A DNA stretch of 47,108 bases from Propionibacterium sp. (lineage in GTDB: Bacteria > Actinomycetota > Actinomycetes > Propionibacteriales > Propionibacteriaceae): positions 1 through 47,108 of the forward strand of contig DUOB01000016.1 in NCBI GenBank assembly GCA_012839035.1. The letters run 5' to 3'. The position numbers and the translations under genes were made by a program. This document shows positions 39,848-47,108 of the stretch, piece by piece (within the stretch, counting starts at the first letter, position 1; each line of letters begins with the position of its first letter). Below the pieces are notes generated by a model. That model ran no database searches. It was not told the origin of the DNA and saw nothing but the letters and a program-made list of their open reading frames with translations.

Positions 39848-40039
39848 ATGACCCGTTCTCTGCACACTGTTGTCGGCCTGTTCCTGGCCCTTTTCCACTC
39901 CGAATCCTCTGCGGCCCGCGACGAGCGCGGTCTGAGTCAGAGCACCGAGAATGCTGTCCTGCTGGCGGGTGCCGTTGCTGTCGCAGGCCTGGTGATTGCC
40001 GCGATCACCGCCTTCGTGCAGTCGCGCCTTCCCCAGTGA
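39848..40039 (+). CDS. flp: Flp-type IVb pilin
   Basis: A 63-residue prepilin: a basic leader with one hydrophobic stretch, then the likely cleavage site DERG before LSQSTENAVLL, and a hydrophobic core VLLAGAVAVAGLVIAAITAFV ending SRLPQ. Flp pilins are cut after the Gly by a TadV-type peptidase, which is not encoded here. The usual Glu at position +5 is shifted to +6. An AAAAGGA ribosome site lies 8 bases before the ATG, stronger than those of its neighbours, as expected for the main structural subunit. Confidence 0.85.
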   Translation: MTRSLHTVVGLFLALFHSESSAARDERGLSQSTENAVLLAGAVAVAGLVIAAITAFVQSRLPQ

Positions 40040-40051
40040 CCGGGCAGTGGC

Positions 40052-40423
40052 ATGACAACGAGCAGCCGGGATGAGCGCGGGTTCAGCGAGTCAGTCCAAT
40101 GGGCGCTGCTCGTGCCGCTCCTCATGACGCTCCTCCTGGGCGCGATTCAGGTCGGCATGCTGTGGCACGGTCACAACACGGCCCGTCACGCCGCTGCTGC
40201 GGCAGCCGAAATCGAATCCGTCCATCAGGCGGAGCCTGGTTCCGGCCAGCCATCTGCCAGGAGGATCGCTGCCGCAGGTGGCTTGAGCGATGTTGCTGTG
40301 CGAGTGACTCGCGGGGCCGGGCGAGTCGACGTTGAAGTTTCCGCAACAGTGCCGGTGCTGATCGATCTCGGCATGGCCCGTGTCACCCAGCAAGCCAGTG
40401 CGCCGATCGAGGACGTGCGATGA
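40052..40423 (+). CDS. TadE-like pseudopilin
   Basis: A 123-residue protein with a short leader MTTSSRDERG, then a hydrophobic helix (WALLVPLLMTLLLGAIQVGM, residues about 17-36) and a small beta-rich external domain with RVDVEVSATVPVLIDLGMARVTQQASAPI, as in TadE proteins. TadE pseudopilins are minor pilus components processed like the pilin. The processing site would again be DERG before FSES. It starts 13 bases after the pilin stop and overlaps the next gene (ATGA). Confidence 0.82.
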   Translation: MTTSSRDERGFSESVQWALLVPLLMTLLLGAIQVGMLWHGHNTARHAAAAAAEIESVHQAEPGSGQPSARRIAAAGGLSDVAVRVTRGAGRVDVEVSATVPVLIDLGMARVTQQASAPIEDVR

Positions 40424-40845
40424 GCCACCGAACCGGCTCGGAGCGAGGTGCAGCCGCGACCGAGGTGGTGTTGCTCGCACCCATCGTGATGCTGGTCGTG
40501 GCCATGCTCGTGGGCGGTGCACGTCTGTGGCTCGCCCGGGCTGCCGTGACCGATGCTGCCCAGGCCGGAGCTCGGGCAGCCACCCTCGAATATTCCGCTG
40601 GGGCAGCCAGCCTCAGCGGAGCGGCAGCGGCCGAAGCGGGATTGGACGGAGTCCCCTGCGCCACCAGCGCGGTCGCGATCGACGCTTCCGGCTATGCCGT
40701 GGCTGTTGGGCATCCTGCTGCAGTGACGGCGACCGTGAGTTGCGCGGTCCCACTCGGCGATCTTTTCGGGCTCGGTCTGCCAGGCAGCATCACGGTCGAG
40801 GCGACCAATGTTTCGGTACTCGATAGCTATCGGAGAAGACAATGA
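40420..40845 (+). CDS. TadE/TadF-like pseudopilin
   Basis: A 141-residue protein: leader MSHRTGSERG, then AAATEVVLLAPIVMLVVAMLVGG, which has the Glu at +5 after the Gly as in classical TadE/TadF/TadG proteins, and an external domain with two cysteines (VPCATS, VSCAVP) that could form a disulfide. It is the second minor pilin of the operon. Coupled by 4-base overlaps to the genes on both sides. Confidence 0.82.
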   Translation: MSHRTGSERGAAATEVVLLAPIVMLVVAMLVGGARLWLARAAVTDAAQAGARAATLEYSAGAASLSGAAAAEAGLDGVPCATSAVAIDASGYAVAVGHPAAVTATVSCAVPLGDLFGLGLPGSITVEATNVSVLDSYRRRQ

Positions 40846-43742
40846 AGGGCGCAATTCGCCTGGTCCGCGGATCCGCTGCGTTGGTCGTGCTGGCGGGGGT
40901 GATCGTTGGCGCACCTCTCGTGTTGAGCCGGATCGGGGTCTGGCCCCGCATGGATGCATTTCCCGAGATTCTTCTCCGGCCGGACAATGGCTCGGTACTG
41001 GTCTGGGCGCTGACCTCCATGGGATGGGTCGCGTGGGGGACGTTCACCCTGTCGGTGGCCATCGAACTCGTGAACCTGCTGCGTGGCCGACGTCTCCCCG
41101 TGCGCATCTTCGGTTTGACCGGACCACGCGGCCCCGCAGCGCTGCTCCTGGCCGCGATCATCGGCATGCTTCCGGTGAACGCACATGCCGAGCCAGCAGG
41201 AGCGGCTCCGGCAGCGACACCGTCCGCAACCTTCGCTGCGACCGCGCCACCGGCCACCAACGCACAGAGCCAGGATCACCATCCCGAGATGGGACAGGGC
41301 GACGCATCGTCGCCGGTGGACGCCGCGGACGGCGGCCTGCGCTATACCGTGCAGCGCGGTGACGACCTGTGGACCCTGGCAGAGAAGTTCTATGGTGACG
41401 GACTCGCGTGGTCCCGCATCGTCTCCGCCAACCCCATGATTTCTTCACCGGATGTGCTTCACGTGGGCTGGGAGCTGGTGCTGCCGGGCGCCACAGAGCC
41501 CGCCGAATCCCCACTCGCTGCTGCCTCCGCTGCCACGGCAATCCCCCCAGATGCAGCGGCTCCGGAGGAAGAGGCCCATCAGCCCACGCACGCTGAGGAA
41601 CCATCGAGTCCTATGACCGAGAGCTCCGACCCGGCCGCTGCCCGGACGGCTCCCGTTCCACGGCCCGCCGGACAGCCTTCCACGGGGACAGAACGCGCCA
41701 GCGCTGATGGGTCGCTCCCGGCGGACGTCGCCCCCGCAGAGCGAATCGCTTATGCCACGGCAGGGGTTTCGTCGCTGGCGGCCGCAGCGTTGCTCGCCGC
41801 TCTCGTCACGCGACGCTCGATCCAGCTGCAGAACAGGGCCGAGGGACGACGGATCTTTCACCCGACCGCCGCCGGGCTCGGTTTCGAGTCGGCTCTCGGG
41901 CAGGCACAGGATCCGGTGTCGCTGCGCATTCTCGATCTGGCACTGCGGGCTCTGGGGCGGCACTACCGGGACACCGGTGAGACGCTCCCCGTGCTGCGGA
42001 GCGTGATCGTCGATGACGATGGAATTCTCCTGGAAGTCGATCGGCTGCCGGCTGACGTGCCCGTTGGTTTCCGTCTTGAAGGGGCCTCGCTCCGCGTCGC
42101 GGTCGCCGATCATGATCTGCTCACCTCTCGGGCAGGTTCGCTCCTCTCCGAACCGTCGCCCTATCCCGCGCTCGTTTGCATCGGGGAGACCCCGCGCGGC
42201 GAACTGCATCTCCATGACCTGGAATCGAGCGGAGTCCTCGTGCTCGACGGCCCGCGCGATCTGCAGGTGGGTTTGTTGAACGCACTATTGCTGGAGTTGT
42301 CCTGTTCGTGGTGGGGGCGCGGACAGTCAGTGATCGCAGTCAACGCCGACGCCCAACTGGCCGAGAGCCTCGATGACCCCTCCATCCACGTCACCGACGA
42401 CCTGGACGCAGCGCTCGCGGACCTTCGTGCAGAACGGTCCTTGCGCCATCCGGTTCGTTCGGGGGACCACCCGCGCGACCTGCGGATTCGCCCCGAACTG
42501 GAGGACGCGTGGCGCCCTCATGTGCTGCTTGTCGGACAGCAGCCGACGGAGGCCCAACGGGAGGCGCTGGAGGACCTCCGGGCAGACGGGCAGTTGATCG
42601 CGGTGGTCGCGGACGGAGCGCTGCCGGGCCCGACATTCGTGCTCGGTGATCCGCTGTCCCGGCTGTCGGGGCAGTCGCCTGTGCACGCCCAGATCATGAG
42701 CCAGCGCTCGCGGGATCAGTTGGTTGAGCTGCTGACAGCGACGAACTCCACCTCCACCACCCCCGCTTCCTGGTGGGCGGAATCAGCCGGCGTAGGGGCC
42801 GAATCAGCGGAGATGGAGGACGCCGGCGTCGAGCCGGTCCGCGCTTTCCCCCCGGAGGACCTCCCGGCTCGGGCCCACGTGCCTGCTGTCGTCACCCGCG
42901 GACCGGAGTCCGGTCGCGGAATCATCGTTTCCCTGGCTGCCCGGCGGGTCGCCACCAATTCCGAGGAGCCCGCCGTGGACGCCCATGAACCAGTCCTGCA
43001 CCCACAGACTGAGGACCAGCCCACGGTCCTCCTTGTCGGGCCGATCGACTTGGTGGGTACGCGTGGCGAACGCCCGTCCCGTGCTGCGCGACAGTGCATG
43101 GAATACGCCGCGTGGCTGCTGGAGCACCCGGGAGCCACCGCAACGATGATGGCCACCGAACTGTTCGTCGCCGAAGGCACCCGGCGATCCAACATGAGTC
43201 GCCTCCGCGCGTGGCTCGGGGCCAAGGATGACGGCGAGCGATTTCTTCCGGAGGCCTATTCCGGCCGCATCCACCTGGATCCTGCCGTGACATCGGACTG
43301 GAATCGCATGCAATTGCTCACGATCGGCGGAGTCAACCGTGCCGCCGACGAGAATCTGCGTGCAGTCCTTCATCTGGTTCGGGGGGCGCCGCTGGCCGAC
43401 GCTGCGCCCGGACAGTGGCACTGGGCAGAGGAGCTGCGGACTGACATCTCCTCATTGGTTCGTGATGTCGGGCTGGTGCTGGGCAGTCGGGCGTTGGAGC
43501 GCGGCGACGTGGATCTTGCTCGCTGGGCTGTCAACCGGGCATTGGTTGCGGCGCCCGAGGACGAACGACTCCTGGTGATGCGCGTTCGCACCGAACATCG
43601 CGCGGGCAACCGCTGCGAGGTCGAACGTTTGGCTCTGCGTCTCGTTCGGACTGCCCGCAAGCTGAACATCGACCTGGCGGAGGAAACAGTCACCCTGCTC
43701 CAGGAAGTGGTCGAGGGCGGCCCCCGCCAGCGATCGGGCTAG
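40842..43742 (+). CDS. Membrane-anchored LysM-BTAD protein
   Basis: A 966-residue protein closing the Tad operon. Three hydrophobic segments (about residues 11-28, 52-76, 98-113) are followed by a LysM domain (YTVQRGDDLWTLAEKFYGDG, about 168-215) that should bind peptidoglycan. A Pro/Ala/Glu-rich linker (216-300) leads to a further helix (about 303-322), then a long cytoplasmic part. Its end (about 730-960) has a winged-helix-like segment (ARQCMEYAAWLLEHPGATAT, then EGTRRSNMSRLRAWLG) and a BTAD helical repeat domain (DENLRAVLHLVRGAPLADA), as in SARP-type activators. The layout suggests that wall binding outside is linked to DNA or partner binding inside (inference). Related proteins accompany Tad loci in other Actinobacteria. 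Confidence 0.85.
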   Translation: MKGAIRLVRGSAALVVLAGVIVGAPLVLSRIGVWPRMDAFPEILLRPDNGSVLVWALTSMGWVAWGTFTLSVAIELVNLLRGRRLPVRIFGLTGPRGPAALLLAAIIGMLPVNAHAEPAGAAPAATPSATFAATAPPATNAQSQDHHPEMGQGDASSPVDAADGGLRYTVQRGDDLWTLAEKFYGDGLAWSRIVSANPMISSPDVLHVGWELVLPGATEPAESPLAAASAATAIPPDAAAPEEEAHQPTHAEEPSSPMTESSDPAAARTAPVPRPAGQPSTGTERASADGSLPADVAPAERIAYATAGVSSLAAAALLAALVTRRSIQLQNRAEGRRIFHPTAAGLGFESALGQAQDPVSLRILDLALRALGRHYRDTGETLPVLRSVIVDDDGILLEVDRLPADVPVGFRLEGASLRVAVADHDLLTSRAGSLLSEPSPYPALVCIGETPRGELHLHDLESSGVLVLDGPRDLQVGLLNALLLELSCSWWGRGQSVIAVNADAQLAESLDDPSIHVTDDLDAALADLRAERSLRHPVRSGDHPRDLRIRPELEDAWRPHVLLVGQQPTEAQREALEDLRADGQLIAVVADGALPGPTFVLGDPLSRLSGQSPVHAQIMSQRSRDQLVELLTATNSTSTTPASWWAESAGVGAESAEMEDAGVEPVRAFPPEDLPARAHVPAVVTRGPESGRGIIVSLAARRVATNSEEPAVDAHEPVLHPQTEDQPTVLLVGPIDLVGTRGERPSRAARQCMEYAAWLLEHPGATATMMATELFVAEGTRRSNMSRLRAWLGAKDDGERFLPEAYSGRIHLDPAVTSDWNRMQLLTIGGVNRAADENLRAVLHLVRGAPLADAAPGQWHWAEELRTDISSLVRDVGLVLGSRALERGDVDLARWAVNRALVAAPEDERLLVMRVRTEHRAGNRCEVERLALRLVRTARKLNIDLAEETVTLLQEVVEGGPRQRSG

Positions 43743-43798
43743 CAGTCAGGAGCAGACTCCTTCGGCGCTCTCGGCAGACTGTCCAGCGCTGTCGGCTG

Positions 43799-45217
43799 CT
43801 ACTCGGCGGTCGCGTCCCAGGCCTTGATGATCGCGATCAGTTCCGGGTGTCGCTCGGGGTCCGGTGGTCTCAAGTTGTGGGCCACCTCCGCGTCGCGTGC
43901 CGGCCCGGTGGCAGTGGAGGTGAACGCAACGCCCGGGTACTGGGTGCCGATCTGCAGGTGCACGTCGCCCTGCCAGCCGACCGCGCGGATTGCCTCGACC
44001 ACGGGGCGCCAGTCGCCGGGGTCGTCCAGTTCCAGGTTGATGGCCGGCTCTCCGAAGTTGCCGTGCAGGACCACTGACCTCCAGGGGATTCCCGAGTCGC
44101 GCAGGACGGCATAGTGCCGCGTACGCTCCGCGAACTCGGCTCCGGACGCGCGGACCCAGTCCGGTTGGTCACCTGACTGAGTCACCCACCAGGTCAGATC
44201 GGGGTGGCGAGCGGCGAGTGGGGTGACGTCCTCCAGACGGTGCAGATCTGCCCAGGCGTGGACCTCGCGTTGCCGCGAATCGACCTCGAGACCCTCGACA
44301 GCCGGAAGCGCGATCGTTTCACGTGCAACCGCCCGCAGGTCGTGCTCACCCGTCACTTTGACGTCGATCGAGCGGCCCGCTGAGGAGGAGACCACCTCCA
44401 GATCGGCGCGCTGTTGGGCGAGGACTTCCCTGGACGGTTCTGCCGGGATGTCCGGGGTGGTCACCTCGACGCGGATCGCCCGCTGCGGGGCGTCCGCGGT
44501 TGTGATCCACGGGGTGTCGCTCGGCAAGGGCGCGAGCGTCGCGCGGCTCCGCTCCCGCAGGTCCGTCAGGGTCGCTGCATCGGGCACGCTGCGCGGCGTG
44601 AGCCGAACGCTTGCCCTGACGGGTCCGTCGCACTCCATCGCCAGACGCACGCTGTGGGGGCGGGCCAGCATCCCGGGCACGTCGATCCGGTCCAGCTCAT
44701 CCCACGGGTCGCAGCGCTCCAGACCCACGACCGCGGATTCCCGTCGCTCCACGTCGGTCCCGACCGACAGACGGGCTCCAGGCCAGACGTTGTGGAGCTG
44801 AGTGAAGGTTTCCCAGCGGGCCTGGGTCGATTCTGCCCGGGGCCACGCGGTGAAGGACAGTTCGGGTCCGGCTCCGGCGGGGCGTACCACCGTCAACATC
44901 GATCCTTGGGCACGTTTCGGCCATGCCTCGACCAATTTCTCCACATCCGCCACCGCGGCGTTCGGCTGCAGAGTTGCCGTTACATGCCACGTCGGGGGAT
45001 CGAACAGCTTTACTGCGGGAACCCGCTCCGAGCTGACCGAATCGACCCCCGACTGGGAGCGCGCCCAGCGTTCGTGGTTCGCCGGGCTGTTGGCTGTGCA
45101 TCCACCCAACACGAGCGTCAAGACCCCCAGGGACGCTGCCATGCGGTGGGGCCACCGTCCGATGGAGTCCTGCAGAGTTGGACGGTTGCTGCGTTGCCCA
45201 GAGCGTCGAGGTCGCAT
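43799..45217 (-). CDS. Lipoprotein of unknown function
   Basis: A 472-residue lipoprotein: a basic N-terminus, a signal helix (MAASLGVLTLVLGGC) with lipobox LGGC (Cys at about residue 40), then an acidic extracytoplasmic body with no recognised domain. The body contains several similar alpha-beta stretches (for example AVADVEKLVEAWPKRAQGSMLTVVRP and WRPVVEAIRAVGWQGDVHLQIG), which suggests internal repeats. A shorter start at the internal Met before AASLG would still give a complete signal peptide; I kept ATG 45217 because a -10 box lies 6 bases upstream. It is convergent with the Tad operon (56-base gap). A link to the pilus is possible but unsupported. Confidence 0.75.
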   Translation of the reverse strand: MRPRRSGQRSNRPTLQDSIGRWPHRMAASLGVLTLVLGGCTANSPANHERWARSQSGVDSVSSERVPAVKLFDPPTWHVTATLQPNAAVADVEKLVEAWPKRAQGSMLTVVRPAGAGPELSFTAWPRAESTQARWETFTQLHNVWPGARLSVGTDVERRESAVVGLERCDPWDELDRIDVPGMLARPHSVRLAMECDGPVRASVRLTPRSVPDAATLTDLRERSRATLAPLPSDTPWITTADAPQRAIRVEVTTPDIPAEPSREVLAQQRADLEVVSSSAGRSIDVKVTGEHDLRAVARETIALPAVEGLEVDSRQREVHAWADLHRLEDVTPLAARHPDLTWWVTQSGDQPDWVRASGAEFAERTRHYAVLRDSGIPWRSVVLHGNFGEPAINLELDDPGDWRPVVEAIRAVGWQGDVHLQIGTQYPGVAFTSTATGPARDAEVAHNLRPPDPERHPELIAIIKAWDATAE

Positions 45218-45223
45218 AACGGG

Positions 45224-45229
45224 ACCCTA
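45224..45229 (-). promoter_or_regulatory. -10 box (TAGGGT) for the lipoprotein gene
   Basis: TAGGGT ends 6 bases before the ATG at 45217. No Shine-Dalgarno sequence precedes the ATG, so a leaderless message is implied. Confidence 0.4.
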
Positions 45230-45269
45230 GGGGAGGGTGAGGTCGTACGCTCCGGGTGCGCTCCGACTG

Positions 45270-45835
45270 CTATTGCGTGGCAGGGTCCAGCAGCACCGAC
45301 TCGGTCGGAAAGTCGGAGGCGAACCCGCTGGGGAGCGGCGCGACGAAAACGGTTTCGGTCCGGCTCCGGGTGATCCTCCAGTCCCCGTCCTCCAATCGGA
45401 AGGCGTTGGACATCCGGCTCGAACGCAACAGTGCTGTGCCGTCGGAGAACAACAGCGGCTCCAGATGGATCCACAGCCCCTCGGCCTCGTCATCCTGGAC
45501 GAAGATCTGTTCGGAGGTCACGTAGTGGGCGCTCAGCGCGAGGACCTGATCGGACTGCTCATTCCAGAACCGTGCGAAGTGGTCGCGCACCTCGGCGTGG
45601 CCGACAGCGCGCCCGGCATGGCCGGTGGTGCACTCGCCGACGGCCTCCCAGACGGCGTCCTCGGCGTACAGCTCCATGATCCTGTCGATTCGCTCCGCGT
45701 CGCCCGTGACCCCGGGTCCGGGCAGGGGGTGTCGCACAGCATCATGTATCGGGCCTGAACCCGTCGGATCTCCGACTCGGCCTCGAGGATTTCGAGACGG
45801 CGGATCAGCGCCGCGAAATCGCCAGCATCTTTCAT
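45270..45835 (-). pseudogene. SnoaL-like (NTF2-fold) protein gene with a one-base frameshift
   Basis: The N-terminal part (ATG at 45835) reads MKDAGDFAALIRRLEILEAE, then SEIRRVQARYMMLCDTP, a typical opening helix of SnoaL_4 proteins. The frame then fails. The rest lies one frame over to 45270: GDAERIDRIMELYAEDAVWE, HFARFWNEQSDQVLALSAHY, DDEAEGLWIHLEP and DGDWRITRSRTETVF. The break falls in a run of five G (plus strand 45725-45729); one more G would join the parts as CDTPLPGPGVTGDAERI, about 188 residues. It is either a sequencing error in a homopolymer or a recent inactivation. SnoaL-like proteins act as cyclases, isomerases or hydrolases; the substrate is unknown. Confidence 0.8.
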
Positions 45836-45842
45836 GAGGCGG

Positions 45843-45848
45843 ACGCTA
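45843..45848 (-). promoter_or_regulatory. -10 box (TAGCGT) for the SnoaL-like gene
   Basis: TAGCGT ends 7 bases before the ATG at 45835. The 180-base gap to the hppD stop (45836-46015) otherwise shows nothing I can identify. Confidence 0.4.
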
Positions 45849-46015
45849 GCCAGCTCGCCGTTGAATTGTGCAATTGCGGTGCAAAAAGCTCTCAGAATTC
45901 GGTTCAGGCAGAGCAAAGTGCGCCAGATCGCACCCAGCTCGCGACGTATCCGCCCGGTACTGAACGATGCGCCGAGTCTCTCGGGGGTTCCCGGTCTTCG
46001 GCCTGAGCGCCCTGT

Positions 46016-47108
46016 TCAGAGGTTCCCCCGCCGGGCCTGGTCGCGCTCGATGGCCTCGAAGAGCGCCTTGAAGTTGCCCTCGCCGAACCCGGTCGCGCCG
46101 TGGCGCTGGATGATCTCGAAGAACACCGTCGGCCGGTCCATCACGGTTTCGGTGAAGATCTGCAACAGATAGCCGCGCTCGTCGCGGTCGACGAGGATGT
46201 TGAGACGCTCCAGGTCCGCCCAGGGCAGATCGATGTCGGCGAGGCGCTGTTTGGCGTCGACGTAGTAGGTCGCCGGCACCGTCATGAACCGCACCCCGCG
46301 GTCCCGCAGCGCCTGGACGGTCGACACGATGTCGTCGGTCGCCATCGCGATGTGCTGGACGCCGGGACCGTCATACGCCTCGATGTACTCCTGGATCTGA
46401 CTCTTCTTCAGCCCGTCCGCCGGCTCGTTGATCGGCATGACGATGGCATCACCGTCCGTGACCACCGTCGACATGAGGGCCGAGAACTCCGTTGAGATCT
46501 GGTCGTCGTCGAAGTGCGTGAGCTGCCGGAAGCCCATCACCCGCTCATAGAAATCGACCCAGCTCTCCAGCCGGCCCTGTTCGACGTTGCCCACGACGTG
46601 ATCGACCAGCGTCAGTCCCACCTCGGGTCCGACCGGGACCGGCAGCACGTCCACGTCCGAATAGCCCGGGGCGAGCGACGGGCCGTGATAGCCCGAGCGG
46701 TCGACGAACGTGTGCTGGGTGTCGCCATAGGTCGCCACCGTCGCCAGCGACAGCACCCCGTGATCGTCGGTCTCGGTCCAGGGTTCGCGGATCGAGCGGG
46801 CGCCGCGCGCGATCGCCAGTTCGTGCGCCGCAGCGGCGTCGTCGACCAGCCACGCGAGGTCATGTACGCCGTCCCCGTGCTGGGCCACGTGCTTCGTGAT
46901 GGGGGAGTCGGCGGACAGTCCACCGGTGACCACGAGCCGGATCCCGCCCTGCTCCAGGACGTGGCTCACGGAATCGCGGCGCCCGGTCTCGGGGCCGGCG
47001 TACCCCGTCGAACGGAACCCGAACGCCGACATGAGGAAGCCCGCGGTCGCGCGCGCGTTGCCGACCCACAGTTCGATGGAGTCCCAGCCACGGATGTGGC
47101 TGGCGGGG
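46016..47108 (-). CDS. hppD: 4-hydroxyphenylpyruvate dioxygenase (5' end outside window)
   Basis: The 363 visible residues of a non-haem iron dioxygenase that turns 4-hydroxyphenylpyruvate into homogentisate in tyrosine degradation. The N-terminal barrel enters the window at GWDSIELWVGNARATAGFL. The iron ligands appear to be the His in VQHIAMATDD, the Glu in YLLQIFTE and the earlier His in GDGVHDLAWLVDD or VDHVVGNV (the vicinal-oxygen-chelate barrel start). FEIIQRHGATGFGEGNFKALFEAIE is the conserved C-terminal helix that closes the active site. Only about 20-30 residues should be missing, judged from the usual ~380-400 length. No homogentisate pathway partners are visible. Confidence 0.95.
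   Translation of the reverse strand, partial: PASHIRGWDSIELWVGNARATAGFLMSAFGFRSTGYAGPETGRRDSVSHVLEQGGIRLVVTGGLSADSPITKHVAQHGDGVHDLAWLVDDAAAAHELAIARGARSIREPWTETDDHGVLSLATVATYGDTQHTFVDRSGYHGPSLAPGYSDVDVLPVPVGPEVGLTLVDHVVGNVEQGRLESWVDFYERVMGFRQLTHFDDDQISTEFSALMSTVVTDGDAIVMPINEPADGLKKSQIQEYIEAYDGPGVQHIAMATDDIVSTVQALRDRGVRFMTVPATYYVDAKQRLADIDLPWADLERLNILVDRDERGYLLQIFTETVMDRPTVFFEIIQRHGATGFGEGNFKALFEAIERDQARRGNL

Overview
The window is very GC-rich, densely coded DNA from an actinobacterium, and the gene content fits Propionibacteriales or a close relative (inference; no marker here fixes the genus). Signs are a MurJ flippase fused to a pseudokinase, a DUF6049 protein and a CCA-adding enzyme in the order seen near the replication origin of many Actinobacteria, several leaderless starts, GTG/TTG starts, and an actinobacterial Tad pilus locus. 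No gene-free stretch exceeds about 220 bases. I saw no tRNA, rRNA, CRISPR array, insertion sequence or prophage.

Layout. 1-9.2 kb: murJ-pseudokinase (cut by the window edge) and DUF6049 read leftward; cca, a YbjQ-family gene with a probable frameshift, and an AztD-like zinc-binding lipoprotein behind a Zur-box-like palindrome read rightward. 9.2-14.6 kb: an MFS transporter, a DUF2207 membrane protein and a polysaccharide/teichoic-acid-type ABC exporter. 14.8-16.7 kb: a coupled DUF3105-DUF305 pair and a methyltransferase. 16.8-20.6 kb: one transcription unit with an ABC-2 drug/lipid exporter and a DesK/DesR-like two-component system, preceded by a 7-2-7 palindrome. 20.6-22.1 kb: a small cassette of a HicAB toxin-antitoxin pair and a sigma-factor-like protein, each preceded by its own direct repeats. 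22.1-24.0 kb: a second two-component system. 24.0-26.0 kb: an unrecognised exported or anchored protein and an SRPBCC-hemerythrin fusion. 26.0-29.5 kb: alkyl-DHAP-synthase-like FAD enzyme, PlsC acyltransferase and a short-chain reductase, a plausible ether-lipid set. 29.5-34.8 kb: an AP endonuclease IV, a small protein, an SRPBCC protein, a 20-bp repeat array folded into a large inverted repeat, cobyric acid synthase, a DedA-like protein and protoporphyrinogen oxidase.

34.9-43.7 kb is a compact Tad/Flp pilus operon: SAF-domain CpaB-like protein, CpaE-like protein without P-loop lysines, CpaF ATPase, TadB, TadC, Flp pilin, two TadE-like pseudopilins and a membrane-anchored LysM-BTAD protein. 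Nearly all junctions overlap by 1-4 bases. Two near-identical elements with a perfect DnaA-box sequence lie before the first gene and before the pilin gene. The last 3.3 kb holds a lipoprotein, a frameshifted SnoaL-like gene and 4-hydroxyphenylpyruvate dioxygenase (cut by the window edge).

Across the window the palindrome GCGTACGC is strongly over-represented, tyrosine is mostly encoded by TAT despite the high GC content, and at least ten genes have a TANNNT box 6-8 bases before the start codon, which implies leaderless transcripts. I found no clear-cut new multi-gene system; the best candidates for something undescribed are the sigma-like/HicAB cassette with helically phased repeats (20.6-22.1 kb) and the 20-bp repeat structure at 31.2-31.4 kb.
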